DNA from: Desulfonauticus submarinus
GTDB lineage: Bacteria; Desulfobacterota; Desulfovibrionia; Desulfovibrionales; Desulfonatronovibrionaceae
Assembly: GCF_900104045.1 (NCBI RefSeq)
Contig: NZ_FNIN01000002.1
Span: forward strand, 1-64,000
Reading direction: 5' to 3'
Length of the DNA: 64,000 nucleotides
Positions 42,870 through 50,928 of the stretch are shown piece after piece; position 1 is the stretch's first letter; every line of letters starts with the position of its first letter. The notes beneath the pieces were generated by a model. It worked only from the letters and a program-made list of their open reading frames with translations, ran no database searches and was not told the origin of the DNA. The translations under genes were made by a program, and so were the position numbers.

Positions 42870-43608
42870 CCCTTGGAAAATACTAGAACAATCAGGAAAT
42901 AAGTTTTCCTCTCTTTCTCCCAGAGAGCAGGAAGAAATTGTAAAGTGTTATTCTCCAAAAATAAAAATTATTGCTTTAAGATTAAAAAGCAAATTACCTA
43001 ACCATATTACTTTAGAAGAATTAATAAGTGCCGGGACCTTAGGCTTATTAGAAGCCTTGCATAACTTTGATGCCAACCAAAATATTAAATTTGAGACCTT
43101 TGCAGAAAATAGAATTAGAGGCGCGATGCTAGACGAGTTAAGGAAAATGGATTGGTTTTCTAGGGGAATGCGCCATAAAATGAAACAAGTAGAAGAAGTA
43201 TTACAAAAAGTTGAATCTCTTCCTCAAAATGACATCCGCAAATATATTCAAAATAAAACAGGTTTTGAATCCCAAGAGATAGAAAACATCCTGCTTGCCC
43301 TACAAAACCAGATCTGGCTAAGTTTAGAAGAAATTCAAAATGCTATCTCAATAGAACATAACACCACTTATCAACCTCAAGAAAAAATTATCAAACAAGA
43401 CTTGATTGACAAAGTTGCTAAATTAATAAAGGAATTAACAAATAAAGAGCAAATGGTACTCTCTCTTTATTATGTGGATGAACTTACAATGAAAGAAATC
43501 GCTCAAGTTTTAAATATTACAGAAGGAAGAGTATCTCAACTGCGTTCTCAGGCTTTACAAAAGCTAAAGAAAAAATTTAAAAGGAAATATAAAGAAGAAG
43601 CAATATAG
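42820..43608 (+). CDS. fliA: RNA polymerase sigma factor for flagellar genes (sigma-28)
   Basis: This 262-residue protein has region 2 (LEELISAGTLGLLEALHNFDANQNIKFETFAENRIRGAMLDELRKMDWFSR). Region 4 with its helix-turn-helix is at the C-terminus (LTMKEIAQVLNITEGRVSQLRSQAL). This is the FliA/SigD pattern. The start is uncertain: ATG 42820 has a GAGA nearby and overlaps flhG by 50 nt, while ATG 42862 (MNNPWKILE) would shorten it by 14 residues. It controls late flagellar and chemotaxis genes. Confidence 0.95.
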   Translation: METLNFSGRNSFFRMNNPWKILEQSGNKFSSLSPREQEEIVKCYSPKIKIIALRLKSKLPNHITLEELISAGTLGLLEALHNFDANQNIKFETFAENRIRGAMLDELRKMDWFSRGMRHKMKQVEEVLQKVESLPQNDIRKYIQNKTGFESQEIENILLALQNQIWLSLEEIQNAISIEHNTTYQPQEKIIKQDLIDKVAKLIKELTNKEQMVLSLYYVDELTMKEIAQVLNITEGRVSQLRSQALQKLKKKFKRKYKEEAI

Positions 43609-43617
43609 GAGGCAGAG

Positions 43618-44004
43618 ATGGCTGTTGACAAAAATATGCGTATTTTAGTTGTTGACGACTTTTCTACAATGCGAAGGATTATCAAAAATATTCTTCGCCA
43701 ATTAGGCTTCAATAATATAGTTGAAGCAGACGATGGAACTACTGCATGGGATATTTTAAATAAAGATAAAATTGATTTTATTATTAGTGACTGGAATATG
43801 CCCAAGATGACAGGAATAGAACTTTTAAGAAAAGTACGAGCAAGTGAAGAATTTGCAGATCTTCCCTTCTTAATGGTTACAGCAGAGGCTCAACAAGAAA
43901 ATATTATTGAAGCTGTTCAAGCAAAGGTATCAAATTATATTGTAAAGCCATTTACAGCAGAAACCCTTCAACAAAAAATAGATAAAATATTTGAAGCTAA
44001 CTAA
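43618..44004 (+). CDS. cheY: Chemotaxis response regulator CheY
   Basis: This 128-residue single receiver domain has the acidic pair in VVDDFSTMRR, phospho-acceptor Asp in DFIISDWNMPKMTG, the Thr/Ala switch in VTAEAQ and Lys in YIVKPFTAE. All catalytic positions are intact. It would bind the flagellar switch after phosphorylation by CheA. AGGAGG is well placed before the ATG. Confidence 0.96.
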   Translation: MAVDKNMRILVVDDFSTMRRIIKNILRQLGFNNIVEADDGTTAWDILNKDKIDFIISDWNMPKMTGIELLRKVRASEEFADLPFLMVTAEAQQENIIEAVQAKVSNYIVKPFTAETLQQKIDKIFEAN

Positions 44005-44012
44005 TAAAAAAT

Positions 44013-44714
44013 ATGTCTAAAGATAAAGATTCTAATAACATTCAACAAGAATCTCAAAAAGAAACTGATAAAGTAAATTTAGATAAAGATGATTTAGAAT
44101 ATATAGAGGAGGAAAATAAAAAGAAAAAAAAAGTAGAATTAGATCTAGATGACGCCCCTTTCCTGCAAGAAGAAGAACCTAAAGAAAAACAAGAAGAACC
44201 AGCTACATCTCCTTCTCAAGAAAAAGAAAGCGAAGAAGAACCTACTCCTCCCCCAAAGAAAAAAAAGTGGCTTTTAATAGGTATAATTGCTTTATTTTTG
44301 ATCCTTATAGGGGGGGGATATTTTTTATTCTTTAATAAAACAGCTCCTCCCCCTCCTACTCCTGTGGAACAAAAACCCAAAGAGACAAAACAGACTCCAC
44401 CTCCTCCTGAGGAAAAAGTAATTCCTCTAAAGCAATTTTTGGTGGAATTAAAAAATAAAAAAAAACAACCTCTTTTTCTAGAAATTAAACTTTCTTTTGC
44501 TACCACAAATAACCGTCTAGAATGGGAAATAAAAAGAAAAAAAATTGTCTTAAGAGATGCAATTTATTATTATCTAACAAATAAAGAATATAATTTTCTA
44601 GCAAATACCAAAAATATCCCTAAACTTAAGCAGGATATTTTAAATGTTGTTAACCAATATTTAAACAATGGGCAGTTAAAAAAAATTTTAATTGAACATT
44701 ATGTAATAAGTTAA
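44013..44714 (+). CDS. fliL: FliL-like flagellar basal body protein
   Basis: This 233-residue protein has a long acidic N-terminus to about 85, one helix (about 90-107, LLIGIIALFLILIGGGYFLFF) and a Pro-rich linker. The C-terminal FliL domain follows (PLKQFLVELKNKKKQPLFLEIKLSFATTN...LRDAIYYYL). FliL is associated with the stator ring. The acidic N-terminus is longer than in typical FliL. Confidence 0.85.
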   Translation: MSKDKDSNNIQQESQKETDKVNLDKDDLEYIEEENKKKKKVELDLDDAPFLQEEEPKEKQEEPATSPSQEKESEEEPTPPPKKKKWLLIGIIALFLILIGGGYFLFFNKTAPPPPTPVEQKPKETKQTPPPPEEKVIPLKQFLVELKNKKKQPLFLEIKLSFATTNNRLEWEIKRKKIVLRDAIYYYLTNKEYNFLANTKNIPKLKQDILNVVNQYLNNGQLKKILIEHYVIS

Positions 44715-44718
44715 AAAA

Positions 44719-45030
44719 ATGGTTACCCCTATTGATTTGCCAGTTTTATTTTCCCAAATTCCTCAACTTCAAAAATTACAACACAGTTCCCAGGCATATC
44801 CTGAAGGGGCTCAAAATGTTTTAGCAGATGTAGTAATACAAAAGCAAAAAGAAGATAACAAAAGAATTTTAAAACCAGAAAAAACAGAGAAACAGGAGAA
44901 AATTTCTCCAGACAAAGAAAAAGATGCTCCTGCAAATTATTATATGTCTAAAAAACATAAAGAAAAGAAAAAAAATCAACAAGAAATTATAGAAGTTGAG
45001 AAAAAACACATTATTGATATAAAAATATAA
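44719..45030 (+). CDS. Hydrophilic protein of unknown function in the flagellar operon
   Basis: This 103-residue protein is almost entirely hydrophilic after residue 35, with many Lys and Glu (a low-complexity KKQEKISPDKEKD-like stretch). The N-terminus TPIDLPVLFSQIPQLQKLQHSSQAYPEGAQNVLADV is the only distinctive part. I see no known domain. It lies between fliL and a coiled-coil protein, so a flagellar or membrane-associated role is plausible. Confidence 0.65.
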   Translation: MVTPIDLPVLFSQIPQLQKLQHSSQAYPEGAQNVLADVVIQKQKEDNKRILKPEKTEKQEKISPDKEKDAPANYYMSKKHKEKKKNQQEIIEVEKKHIIDIKI

Positions 45031-45045
45031 AGCTAAAACAAACAT

Positions 45046-45462
45046 ATGACAAATATAGAAATTATTCTTCTTATTCTTTCAGTAATTGAAATTATTCTTT
45101 TAATTTTAGTCTTATTATTTTTCTTTCGTTTAAAAAAATCAGAGAAATTTGTGGCCAATTTACAGAAAAAACAAGAAGACTTTATCCAAAAACTCTCTTT
45201 TAGCTCTGAGATGGAAAAAGAATTCCTAAATACTTTTACCACTCGGCAAGAAGAACTTATAGAATTAGAAAAAATTCTAAGTAAAAAAACCAAAGAACTA
45301 AAAAAGTTGATTTTAAAAGCAGAACAGTTTACCAATTCTCCGCTTTTTGTAAAACAAATAATTTTAATGGGCCATAAAGCAGGAGAAAGTATAGAAAGCT
45401 TGGCTAAAACATTTAATCTCACCCAAGAGGAGGTAGAATTAATCCTTGAACACTCAAAATGA
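45046..45462 (+). CDS. Membrane-anchored coiled-coil protein of the flagellar operon
   Basis: This 138-residue protein has one N-terminal helix (about 4-29, IEIILLILSVIEIILLILVLLFF) and then a charged coiled coil (about 35-95). It ends MGHKAGESIESLAKTFNLTQEEVELILEH, which looks like a helix-turn-helix or LysM-like tail. I do not know its function. Its place after fliL suggests involvement with the flagellum. Confidence 0.7.
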   Translation: MTNIEIILLILSVIEIILLILVLLFFFRLKKSEKFVANLQKKQEDFIQKLSFSSEMEKEFLNTFTTRQEELIELEKILSKKTKELKKLILKAEQFTNSPLFVKQIILMGHKAGESIESLAKTFNLTQEEVELILEHSK

Positions 45463-46180
45463 TATTTACCTAAGTGTCATAATCCCTGTTAAAAATGAAG
45501 AAGAAAATATTCCAATTCTAGGCAAAGAAGTAAGCGAGGCCCTATTGCATTTTCCTCATAAATGGGAATGCTTGTGGATAAACGATGGATCAACAGATAA
45601 TAGTGAGCAAGCCTTGGAAAGCCTCTGTGCCCAAGATAATCATCATAAACTTATTAACTTAGCTCAAAATTATGGGCAATCTGCTGCCATGTATGTTGGT
45701 TTTCAGCTGGCAAAAGGCAAAATATTAGTTACCCTAGATGGCGATGGCCAAAACGATCCTAAAGACATTCCCAAGTTGGTAAATTTTTTAGAGAAACACA
45801 ACGCTGATGTAGTAAATGGATATAGAGCAAAAAGACAAGATAACTTTATTCGCAAAATAGCTTCTAAAATAGGAAATGGGTTTCGCAATTTTATTACTAA
45901 AGACAAAATTAGGGATGTAGGGTGTTCTATTAGAGCTATTCGAAAAGAATGTGTGCAAAACATTTTTCTTTTTAAGGGAATGCATCGTTTTTTGCCTACG
46001 TTAATCAAAATTCAAGGATATAAAAAAATTTTAGAAACTCCTGTAAATCATAGACCAAGAGTAAGAGGAAAAACTAAATACAATATCAACAATCGTCTTT
46101 GGGTAGGTCTATTTGACACCTTTGGAGTATTGTGGATGAGAAAACGAAAAGTTTTACCAAAATTGAGAGAAAAAAAATAA
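45446..46180 (+). CDS. Family 2 glycosyltransferase (dolichol-phosphate-mannose-synthase-like)
   Basis: This 244-residue GT-A enzyme begins YLSVIIPVKNEEENIPILGKE. It has DGSTDNS and VTLDGDGQNDPKDIPKLVNFLEK with the metal-binding DGD. RPRVRGKTKYNINNRLWVGLFDTFGVLWMRKRK is near the C-terminus, typical of ArnC/DpmA-like enzymes that make polyprenyl-phosphate sugars. The start is a TTG at 45446 preceded by AGGAGG, overlapping the previous gene by 17 nt. Confidence 0.88.
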   Translation: MNTQNDIYLSVIIPVKNEEENIPILGKEVSEALLHFPHKWECLWINDGSTDNSEQALESLCAQDNHHKLINLAQNYGQSAAMYVGFQLAKGKILVTLDGDGQNDPKDIPKLVNFLEKHNADVVNGYRAKRQDNFIRKIASKIGNGFRNFITKDKIRDVGCSIRAIRKECVQNIFLFKGMHRFLPTLIKIQGYKKILETPVNHRPRVRGKTKYNINNRLWVGLFDTFGVLWMRKRKVLPKLREKK

Positions 46181-46470
46181 TGGCAGAAAAAATTTGGTTA
46201 ATTATTGGCTTTTTAGCTCAAGGACTCTTTTCAGCAAGATTTCTAGTTCAGTGGATTGCAAGTGAAAAGGCTAAAAAAAGTGTTATCCCCATTTACTTCT
46301 GGTATTTCAGTTTAGGAGGTGGACTTTTACTTTTGGCCTACTCTATTTATAGAAAAGACCCTGTTTTTATCTTAGGACAATCCACAGGAGTTTTAATCTA
46401 CTCCAGAAACCTATATCTTATTTATAAAGAAAAAAAACGACTTCAATTTTCAAGTGAGTCCAAATCGTAA
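46180..46470 (+). CDS. Lipid A biosynthesis N-terminal domain membrane protein
   Basis: This 96-residue protein has three hydrophobic segments: IWLIIGFLAQGLFSARFLVQWIASEK, VIPIYFWYFSLGGGLLLLAYSIYRKDP and ILGQSTGVLIYSRNLYLI. These match the stand-alone LABNTD domain. Such proteins often sit next to polyprenyl-phosphate glycosyltransferases and are thought to take part in lipid-linked sugar transfer. The ATG overlaps the stop of the glycosyltransferase (TAATG). Confidence 0.88.
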   Translation: MAEKIWLIIGFLAQGLFSARFLVQWIASEKAKKSVIPIYFWYFSLGGGLLLLAYSIYRKDPVFILGQSTGVLIYSRNLYLIYKEKKRLQFSSESKS

Positions 46471-46693
46471 AATCTTAACGTTTAAGTCCCGTCACCAAGT
46501 AGGTGAAATTATTGAAGGGAAAATACTTGAGTATAAAGAGCCTAATCTTGCCTTAGTAGAAATAGAAGATATAGAAATACTGGCTCGAATTTATATCAAT
46601 TGTCCTAAAAATAAAAAATTAAAATTTAAAATAATGTCTTTAAAACCTCAAATAATTTTAAAAGAAATTAATCATTTGGAAATAATTATCTAA
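46454..46693 (+). CDS. Small hypothetical protein
   Basis: This 79-residue protein begins at a GTG overlapping the previous gene by 17 nt (VSPNRKILTFKSRHQVGEIIEGKILEYKE). It ends FKIMSLKPQIILKEINHLEIII. The alternating strands (GEIIEGKILEYKEPNLALVEIEDIEILARIYI) suggest a small OB-like barrel. It resembles no family I can name. Its close spacing to both neighbours suggests it belongs to the operon. Confidence 0.6.
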   Translation: MSPNRKILTFKSRHQVGEIIEGKILEYKEPNLALVEIEDIEILARIYINCPKNKKLKFKIMSLKPQIILKEINHLEIII

Positions 46694-46717
46694 AATTTTT
46701 GAAAATAAGGATATTTA

Positions 46718-47671
46718 ATGTCTCTTCCTCTTGGCCCCAACTATCCTTGGTTAGCGCCTTTAGCTGGATTTTCAGACTTGCCATTTCGTTTAGTATGTAG
46801 AAAATATGGCTGCGACTTAGCTTTTACAGAAATGGTCAGTGCCTCAGGATTAATCTATAATAGTAAAGGAACATTTTCTATTTTAAAAACTTGTGCTCAA
46901 GATTCACCTCTTATAGTTCAGCTCTTTGGTGCAGACCCCAAAATAATTTTTAAGGCTGTTAACATATTAAAAAAACTAGGTTTCAAATACTTTGATCTAA
47001 ACTGTGGCTGTTCAGTGAAAAAAGTTATAAAAACAGGTTCTGGAGCATATCTTTTAACTCAAATAAAAAAAATCGAAGAAATTGTAAAAACAATGCAATC
47101 TCTAGTGCCAGCCAAACAAGTAGGAATCAAAGCCAGATTGGGCTATTCTTTAAAAGAAGATATTTATCTAAAGTTAGGTGAAAAAATGGCCAAACTAGGT
47201 ATTGGTTGGTTCACTCTCCATCCTAGATATGCCAAGCAGAAATTTTCTGGCACAGCTGATTGGACTGCTCTAAAAAAATTAAAACATACCTTCCCTGAAT
47301 TAAAAGTGATTGGCAGCGGTGATATATTTACTGCTGAAGATGGGATAAATTGTCTTTCTTCTACTCAAATTGATGGAATCATGTTTGCTAGGGGAGCATT
47401 AAGCAACCCTTTTATTTTCCAAGAATATAAAGCGTTATTACAACAAAAATCTATAACCATACCTAAAAGCAAAATCATAGCCCAACTACTTTTAGATTTT
47501 GCCAAATACTATCCCAAATTTGCTCCACAAAAAGCTGTTTTAAAAATGAGAACACTACTTCCTAAAATGATAAAAAATATCCCTGAGGCTAAAAAAATTC
47601 GTCATAAATTAACTTCTATTTCTTCTTGGGAACAAGTAATCCAAATAGCAAATCAATTAAAAGAGGAATAA
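46718..47671 (+). CDS. dus: tRNA-dihydrouridine synthase
   Basis: This 317-residue FMN enzyme reduces uridine in tRNA D-loops. It has LAPLAGFSDLPFRLVCRKYGCDLAFTEMVSASGL and QLFGADP. The active-site loop is FDLNCGCSVKKVIKTGSGAYLL, where the Cys is present but the usual GCPVKKV reads GCSVKKV. GSGDIFTAEDGINCL is part of the flavin site. It is followed 3 bp later by ispH. Confidence 0.93.
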   Translation: MSLPLGPNYPWLAPLAGFSDLPFRLVCRKYGCDLAFTEMVSASGLIYNSKGTFSILKTCAQDSPLIVQLFGADPKIIFKAVNILKKLGFKYFDLNCGCSVKKVIKTGSGAYLLTQIKKIEEIVKTMQSLVPAKQVGIKARLGYSLKEDIYLKLGEKMAKLGIGWFTLHPRYAKQKFSGTADWTALKKLKHTFPELKVIGSGDIFTAEDGINCLSSTQIDGIMFARGALSNPFIFQEYKALLQQKSITIPKSKIIAQLLLDFAKYYPKFAPQKAVLKMRTLLPKMIKNIPEAKKIRHKLTSISSWEQVIQIANQLKEE

Positions 47672-47674
47672 ATT

Positions 47675-48517
47675 ATGACCCAAAATATTCTCTTAGCCCC
47701 AAAAGCAGGTTTTTGCATGGGAGTAAGTCTTGCTCTTAAAAAGCTGGATAAAGCTATTCTAGATAACCCAAACTGCAAAATATATACTCTTGGCCCAATT
47801 ATCCATAATCCCCAAGTATTAAAACAATATGAACAAAAAGGTGTAAAGATAGGAGATGATAAAACTCATTTTCAACCAGGAGATATAGTCTTAATTCGGG
47901 CTCATGGAATACCTTTTGGATTAGAACAAAATCTAAAACAAAAACAGATAAAAATTATTGATGCCACCTGTCCTAAAGTTAAAAAGGCCCAACTCTTAAT
48001 CCAAGAACAATCTAAAAAACGCGTGCTTCTTTTATATGGAGAAAAAAATCATCCAGAAGTAAAAGGATTACTTAGTTATGCTCAAAATCAAATAATTTTG
48101 TTTGAAAGCCTGCAAGAATTATTAAATCTACAACTCAACTCTAATTTAGAATATGTTTTAGCCGCCCAAACTACTCAAGACCAAAATGAATTTTATCAAA
48201 TTCAAGATTATTTAAAAAGACAAAATATTTCTTTTATAGCTTTAAATACCATTTGTAATGCAACAGAAGAAAGACAAAAAGAAGCAATAGAACTAGCCAA
48301 AAAAGTAGATTTTATGATTGTAGTAGGTGGAAAAATAAGTGGAAATACAAGAAGATTAGCCAAAGTTGTCTCTAAATATGCACCATATCTTCATATTGAA
48401 ACTTCTCTAGAATTGGACTTAAATGAACTATCCAAGTATTCTACAATAGGAATTACAGCAGGAGCATCTACACCACAAGAAATAATTGATGAAGTAATTT
48501 TAAAATTAAAAAAATAA
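47675..48517 (+). CDS. ispH: 4-hydroxy-3-methylbut-2-enyl diphosphate reductase
   Basis: This 280-residue enzyme catalyses the last step of the MEP isoprenoid pathway. The three Fe-S ligands are visible in KAGFCMGVSLALKK, DATCPKVKKAQ and NTICNATEERQKE. GITAGASTPQEIIDEV is the substrate-binding end, and HGIPFG and HPEVKG give conserved His residues. It ends 2 bp before the convergent HD gene. Confidence 0.96.
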   Translation: MTQNILLAPKAGFCMGVSLALKKLDKAILDNPNCKIYTLGPIIHNPQVLKQYEQKGVKIGDDKTHFQPGDIVLIRAHGIPFGLEQNLKQKQIKIIDATCPKVKKAQLLIQEQSKKRVLLLYGEKNHPEVKGLLSYAQNQIILFESLQELLNLQLNSNLEYVLAAQTTQDQNEFYQIQDYLKRQNISFIALNTICNATEERQKEAIELAKKVDFMIVVGGKISGNTRRLAKVVSKYAPYLHIETSLELDLNELSKYSTIGITAGASTPQEIIDEVILKLKK

Positions 48518-48519
48518 AG

Positions 48520-49764
48520 TTAATCAAAATCAGCTAGTATTGCTCCAATATGAACTCTATCAGCTAAAATATAGTTTTGATATTTATTCTTAATACGAAG
48601 CTGAGCAAGTTGAAGATGCTCATTAATTATTCCATTTCTTGTAGCAGTATAAGCTTCTATAAACGCCGCTATATTATCGCATACTTTTAATAACTCCCCA
48701 TCCTTGGGCTCAAAAGTATTTTTATTATACTCTGTCTGTAATTGTCTTAAAGTAACCTCTTTAACCTCATTATCTTTAATAATAGTAGAAATAAATTCCG
48801 ATCCAACCTCAATTCCCAAAAAATATTTTAACTTTCTTAATAATTCTTTATATTGTGATTCAACAAAAAGAGAAAATATTTTTTTATTTAGCTCCTGCTC
48901 TTCATATTCTCGAATAAGACTTCCAATTCTGGAAACCGATTTTTTAACAGGAGAAATAATATCCCTAGTTAAAAGTTCTGGTATATCATGGAATAATCCT
49001 GCAAAAAAATTATTTTCTCTTCTCCTTTTACATGCTCCTACTGCTAAACTAAAAAAATAAGCATAACAAGCAACTATAAAAAGATGTCCTAAAACAGAAG
49101 TTTCTGGTATTCTAGGCGTCTGAGACCATCTTTTTTGGAATCGCAACTGACCACACAAATTCATAAATTGCGTCAAAGCTGACTGTTGGTTCTCTGTCAA
49201 ATCTTTTACTCCTTTTAAATCATAAAAACCTCTAAGACGTTGAATAAATGAATGCTCTATTTCCTCCATCTCTGGATCCAAAAAATTTAACTTTTTCAAA
49301 ACTGAAAACTCCCATCTACTAGCCAAAAGATGAGACGCCCCTAAAATTTTAGAACTTAAATCCTCTATAGGATGATAAAAATAATTTTTTAATTGTTGCC
49401 AAAAATCTTTCCCTAAGCCTTCTACTCTAGGATTTAATTGTTCTAACACCCAATTAGTTAGTTCAGCAAAGTGAGCAGGATTAGATTTAATTTTGTAAAA
49501 TACAGGAGGTTTTATATCCGTAATAATTAAACGATAAAAATAGTCAAAGATTCCCCCCAAAATAACCTTTTCCCCTAACTCTACTTGTTCCTCTAATTTC
49601 ATATCTTTGGTATTTAAAACCAACAAAATAAAGGCTATTATCATCTTGTGAGCTTGTTTCTCCACCTCTACTAATTCCATGGGTCTTAGTTTATCATTCC
49701 ATCGTTTCATAAAAGACCCAGAAAAAACAAATTGTAACAAACCTTTGCGCAAATTAACCTTCAT
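48520..49764 (-). CDS. HD-domain protein (YfbR-like phosphohydrolase superfamily)
   Basis: This 414-residue protein has its metal-dependent HD core in the C-terminal half: VLGHLFIVACYAYFFSLAVGA, then FFAGLFHDIPELLTRDIISPVKKS. HDIPE gives the metal site, with a later Asp in LLKVCDNIAAFIEA. The first 200 residues are helical and unfamiliar. Nucleotidase or dNTPase activity is a family-level possibility. It is convergent with ispH, with no visible terminator between them. Confidence 0.82.
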   Translation of the reverse strand: MKVNLRKGLLQFVFSGSFMKRWNDKLRPMELVEVEKQAHKMIIAFILLVLNTKDMKLEEQVELGEKVILGGIFDYFYRLIITDIKPPVFYKIKSNPAHFAELTNWVLEQLNPRVEGLGKDFWQQLKNYFYHPIEDLSSKILGASHLLASRWEFSVLKKLNFLDPEMEEIEHSFIQRLRGFYDLKGVKDLTENQQSALTQFMNLCGQLRFQKRWSQTPRIPETSVLGHLFIVACYAYFFSLAVGACKRRRENNFFAGLFHDIPELLTRDIISPVKKSVSRIGSLIREYEEQELNKKIFSLFVESQYKELLRKLKYFLGIEVGSEFISTIIKDNEVKEVTLRQLQTEYNKNTFEPKDGELLKVCDNIAAFIEAYTATRNGIINEHLQLAQLRIKNKYQNYILADRVHIGAILADFD

Positions 49765-49949
49765 AATAATTCCTCATTTTTTTTCTTCTCAAATCTTAAT
49801 GATTCTACTTCTTTTTTAATATTTTTTTTAAATAAAATCCTTTTGTCTTTCTTATTTTTTTAATATACTTTTCAAAATCAAGCAAATAAACTCCGCAGCG
49901 ATTAATGGCTCATAAGTACGAGAAACATCTTTTGGTTCATATAAAAAGG

Positions 49950-49978
49950 TTGACAGGATTTTCAAAAACACATAAACA
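49950..49978 (+). promoter_or_regulatory. Sigma-70-type promoter of rplM-rpsI
   Basis: A perfect TTGACA at 49950-49955 and TAAACA at 49973-49978 have a 17-bp spacer. They lie about 30 bp before the rplM start. The short leader includes GAGGGG as ribosome-binding site. The match is strong and its position suits a ribosomal protein operon. Confidence 0.7.
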
Positions 49979-50010
49979 GACTTTCTTCAGTTCAACGAGG
50001 GGTAAGAAAA

Positions 50011-50439
50011 ATGAAGACCTATAGTCCAAAGCCAGAAGAGATTTCTCGCAATTGGTTTATTGTGGATGCCGAGGGTAAGACATTGGGACGTCTGGCCACA
50101 GAAATAGCCAAAAGGCTAAGAGGAAAACATAAACCAGAATTTGCTCCCCATCTCGACTGTGGGGATTTTATTGTTGTTATAAATGCTGAAAAAGTTAGTT
50201 TTACTGGTCGTAAAAGAGACCAAAAAATGTATTATTGGCATACAGGATACCCTGGTGGAATTAAAAGCAGAACTTTGGGCCAGATGTTAGAAAGTAAGCC
50301 AGAACAAGTCATTTTAAAAGCAGTAAAAGGGATGTTACCTAAAAATCGTCTAGGCAGAAAATTGCTTAAAAAGTTAAAGGTTTACCGTGGAACAGATCAT
50401 CCACATCAAGCCCAACAACCTAAACCTTTAGAAATTTAA
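50011..50439 (+). CDS. rplM: 50S ribosomal protein L13
   Basis: This 142-residue protein has the L13 core: [50 protein letters not shown], and [14 protein letters not shown] with [13 protein letters not shown]. The length matches the family. It is directly followed by rpsI, the near-universal L13-S9 pair. Confidence 0.98.
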   Translation: MKTYSPKPEEISRNWFIVDAEGKTLGRLATEIAKRLRGKHKPEFAPHLDCGDFIVVINAEKVSFTGRKRDQKMYYWHTGYPGGIKSRTLGQMLESKPEQVILKAVKGMLPKNRLGRKLLKKLKVYRGTDHPHQAQQPKPLEI

Positions 50440-50454
50440 AGTACGGAGACAGTT

Positions 50455-50847
50455 ATGAGTACTGATTTCTTCTATGGAACAGGAAGAAGAAAAACTTCGG
50501 TAGCTAGAACAAGGCTCTACAAAGGAAGTGGCCAAATTATTGTCAATGGTCGTCCTTTAGAAGAATATTTTCCTCGTCCAACTTTACAAATGATTATCAA
50601 GCAACCACTAAAACTTGTAAAGCTGGAAGATAAGTTTGATATTAAAATCAATGTAAAAGGTGGTGGAATAAGTGGTCAAGCTGAAGCAGTAAGACATGGA
50701 ATTAGTAGAGCTCTCTTAGACTATGATCCAGAATTAAGGCCAGCACTTAAAAAAGCAGGATTTCTAACCCGTGATCCTCGGGCAAAGGAAAGAAAAAAAT
50801 ATGGACAAAAAGGTGCCCGAGCCAGGTTCCAATATTCAAAACGTTAA
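50455..50847 (+). CDS. rpsI: 30S ribosomal protein S9
   Basis: This 130-residue protein has [33 protein letters not shown] and ends with the basic [17 protein letters not shown] tail that reaches the P-site tRNA. It is 15 bp downstream of rplM. A strong terminator hairpin follows within 70 bp. Confidence 0.98.
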   Translation: MSTDFFYGTGRRKTSVARTRLYKGSGQIIVNGRPLEEYFPRPTLQMIIKQPLKLVKLEDKFDIKINVKGGGISGQAEAVRHGISRALLDYDPELRPALKKAGFLTRDPRAKERKKYGQKGARARFQYSKR

Positions 50848-50870
50848 TTCATCTTCGCCTCCCCTTTTGG

Positions 50871-50916
50871 AAAAGACAGTTTTCTGGTTTTCCCAGAGAG
50901 CTGTCTTTTCTTTTTT
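50871..50916 (+). terminator. Intrinsic terminator of rplM-rpsI
   Basis: AAAAGACAG (50871-50879) and CTGTCTTTT (50901-50909) form the outer stem, and TTCTGG/CCAGAGA extend the fold inside. TTTTC and a T-rich run follow. It lies between rpsI and the radical SAM gene, only about 15 bp before the next start. Confidence 0.8.
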
Positions 50917-50928
50917 CAGGACAATATT

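Noticed and set aside
44216-44506. Gly-rich 96-residue frame on the - strand across fliL
   Set aside because: It is antisense to the Pro-rich linker of fliL (CCT/CCA codons read as Gly) and has no start signal.
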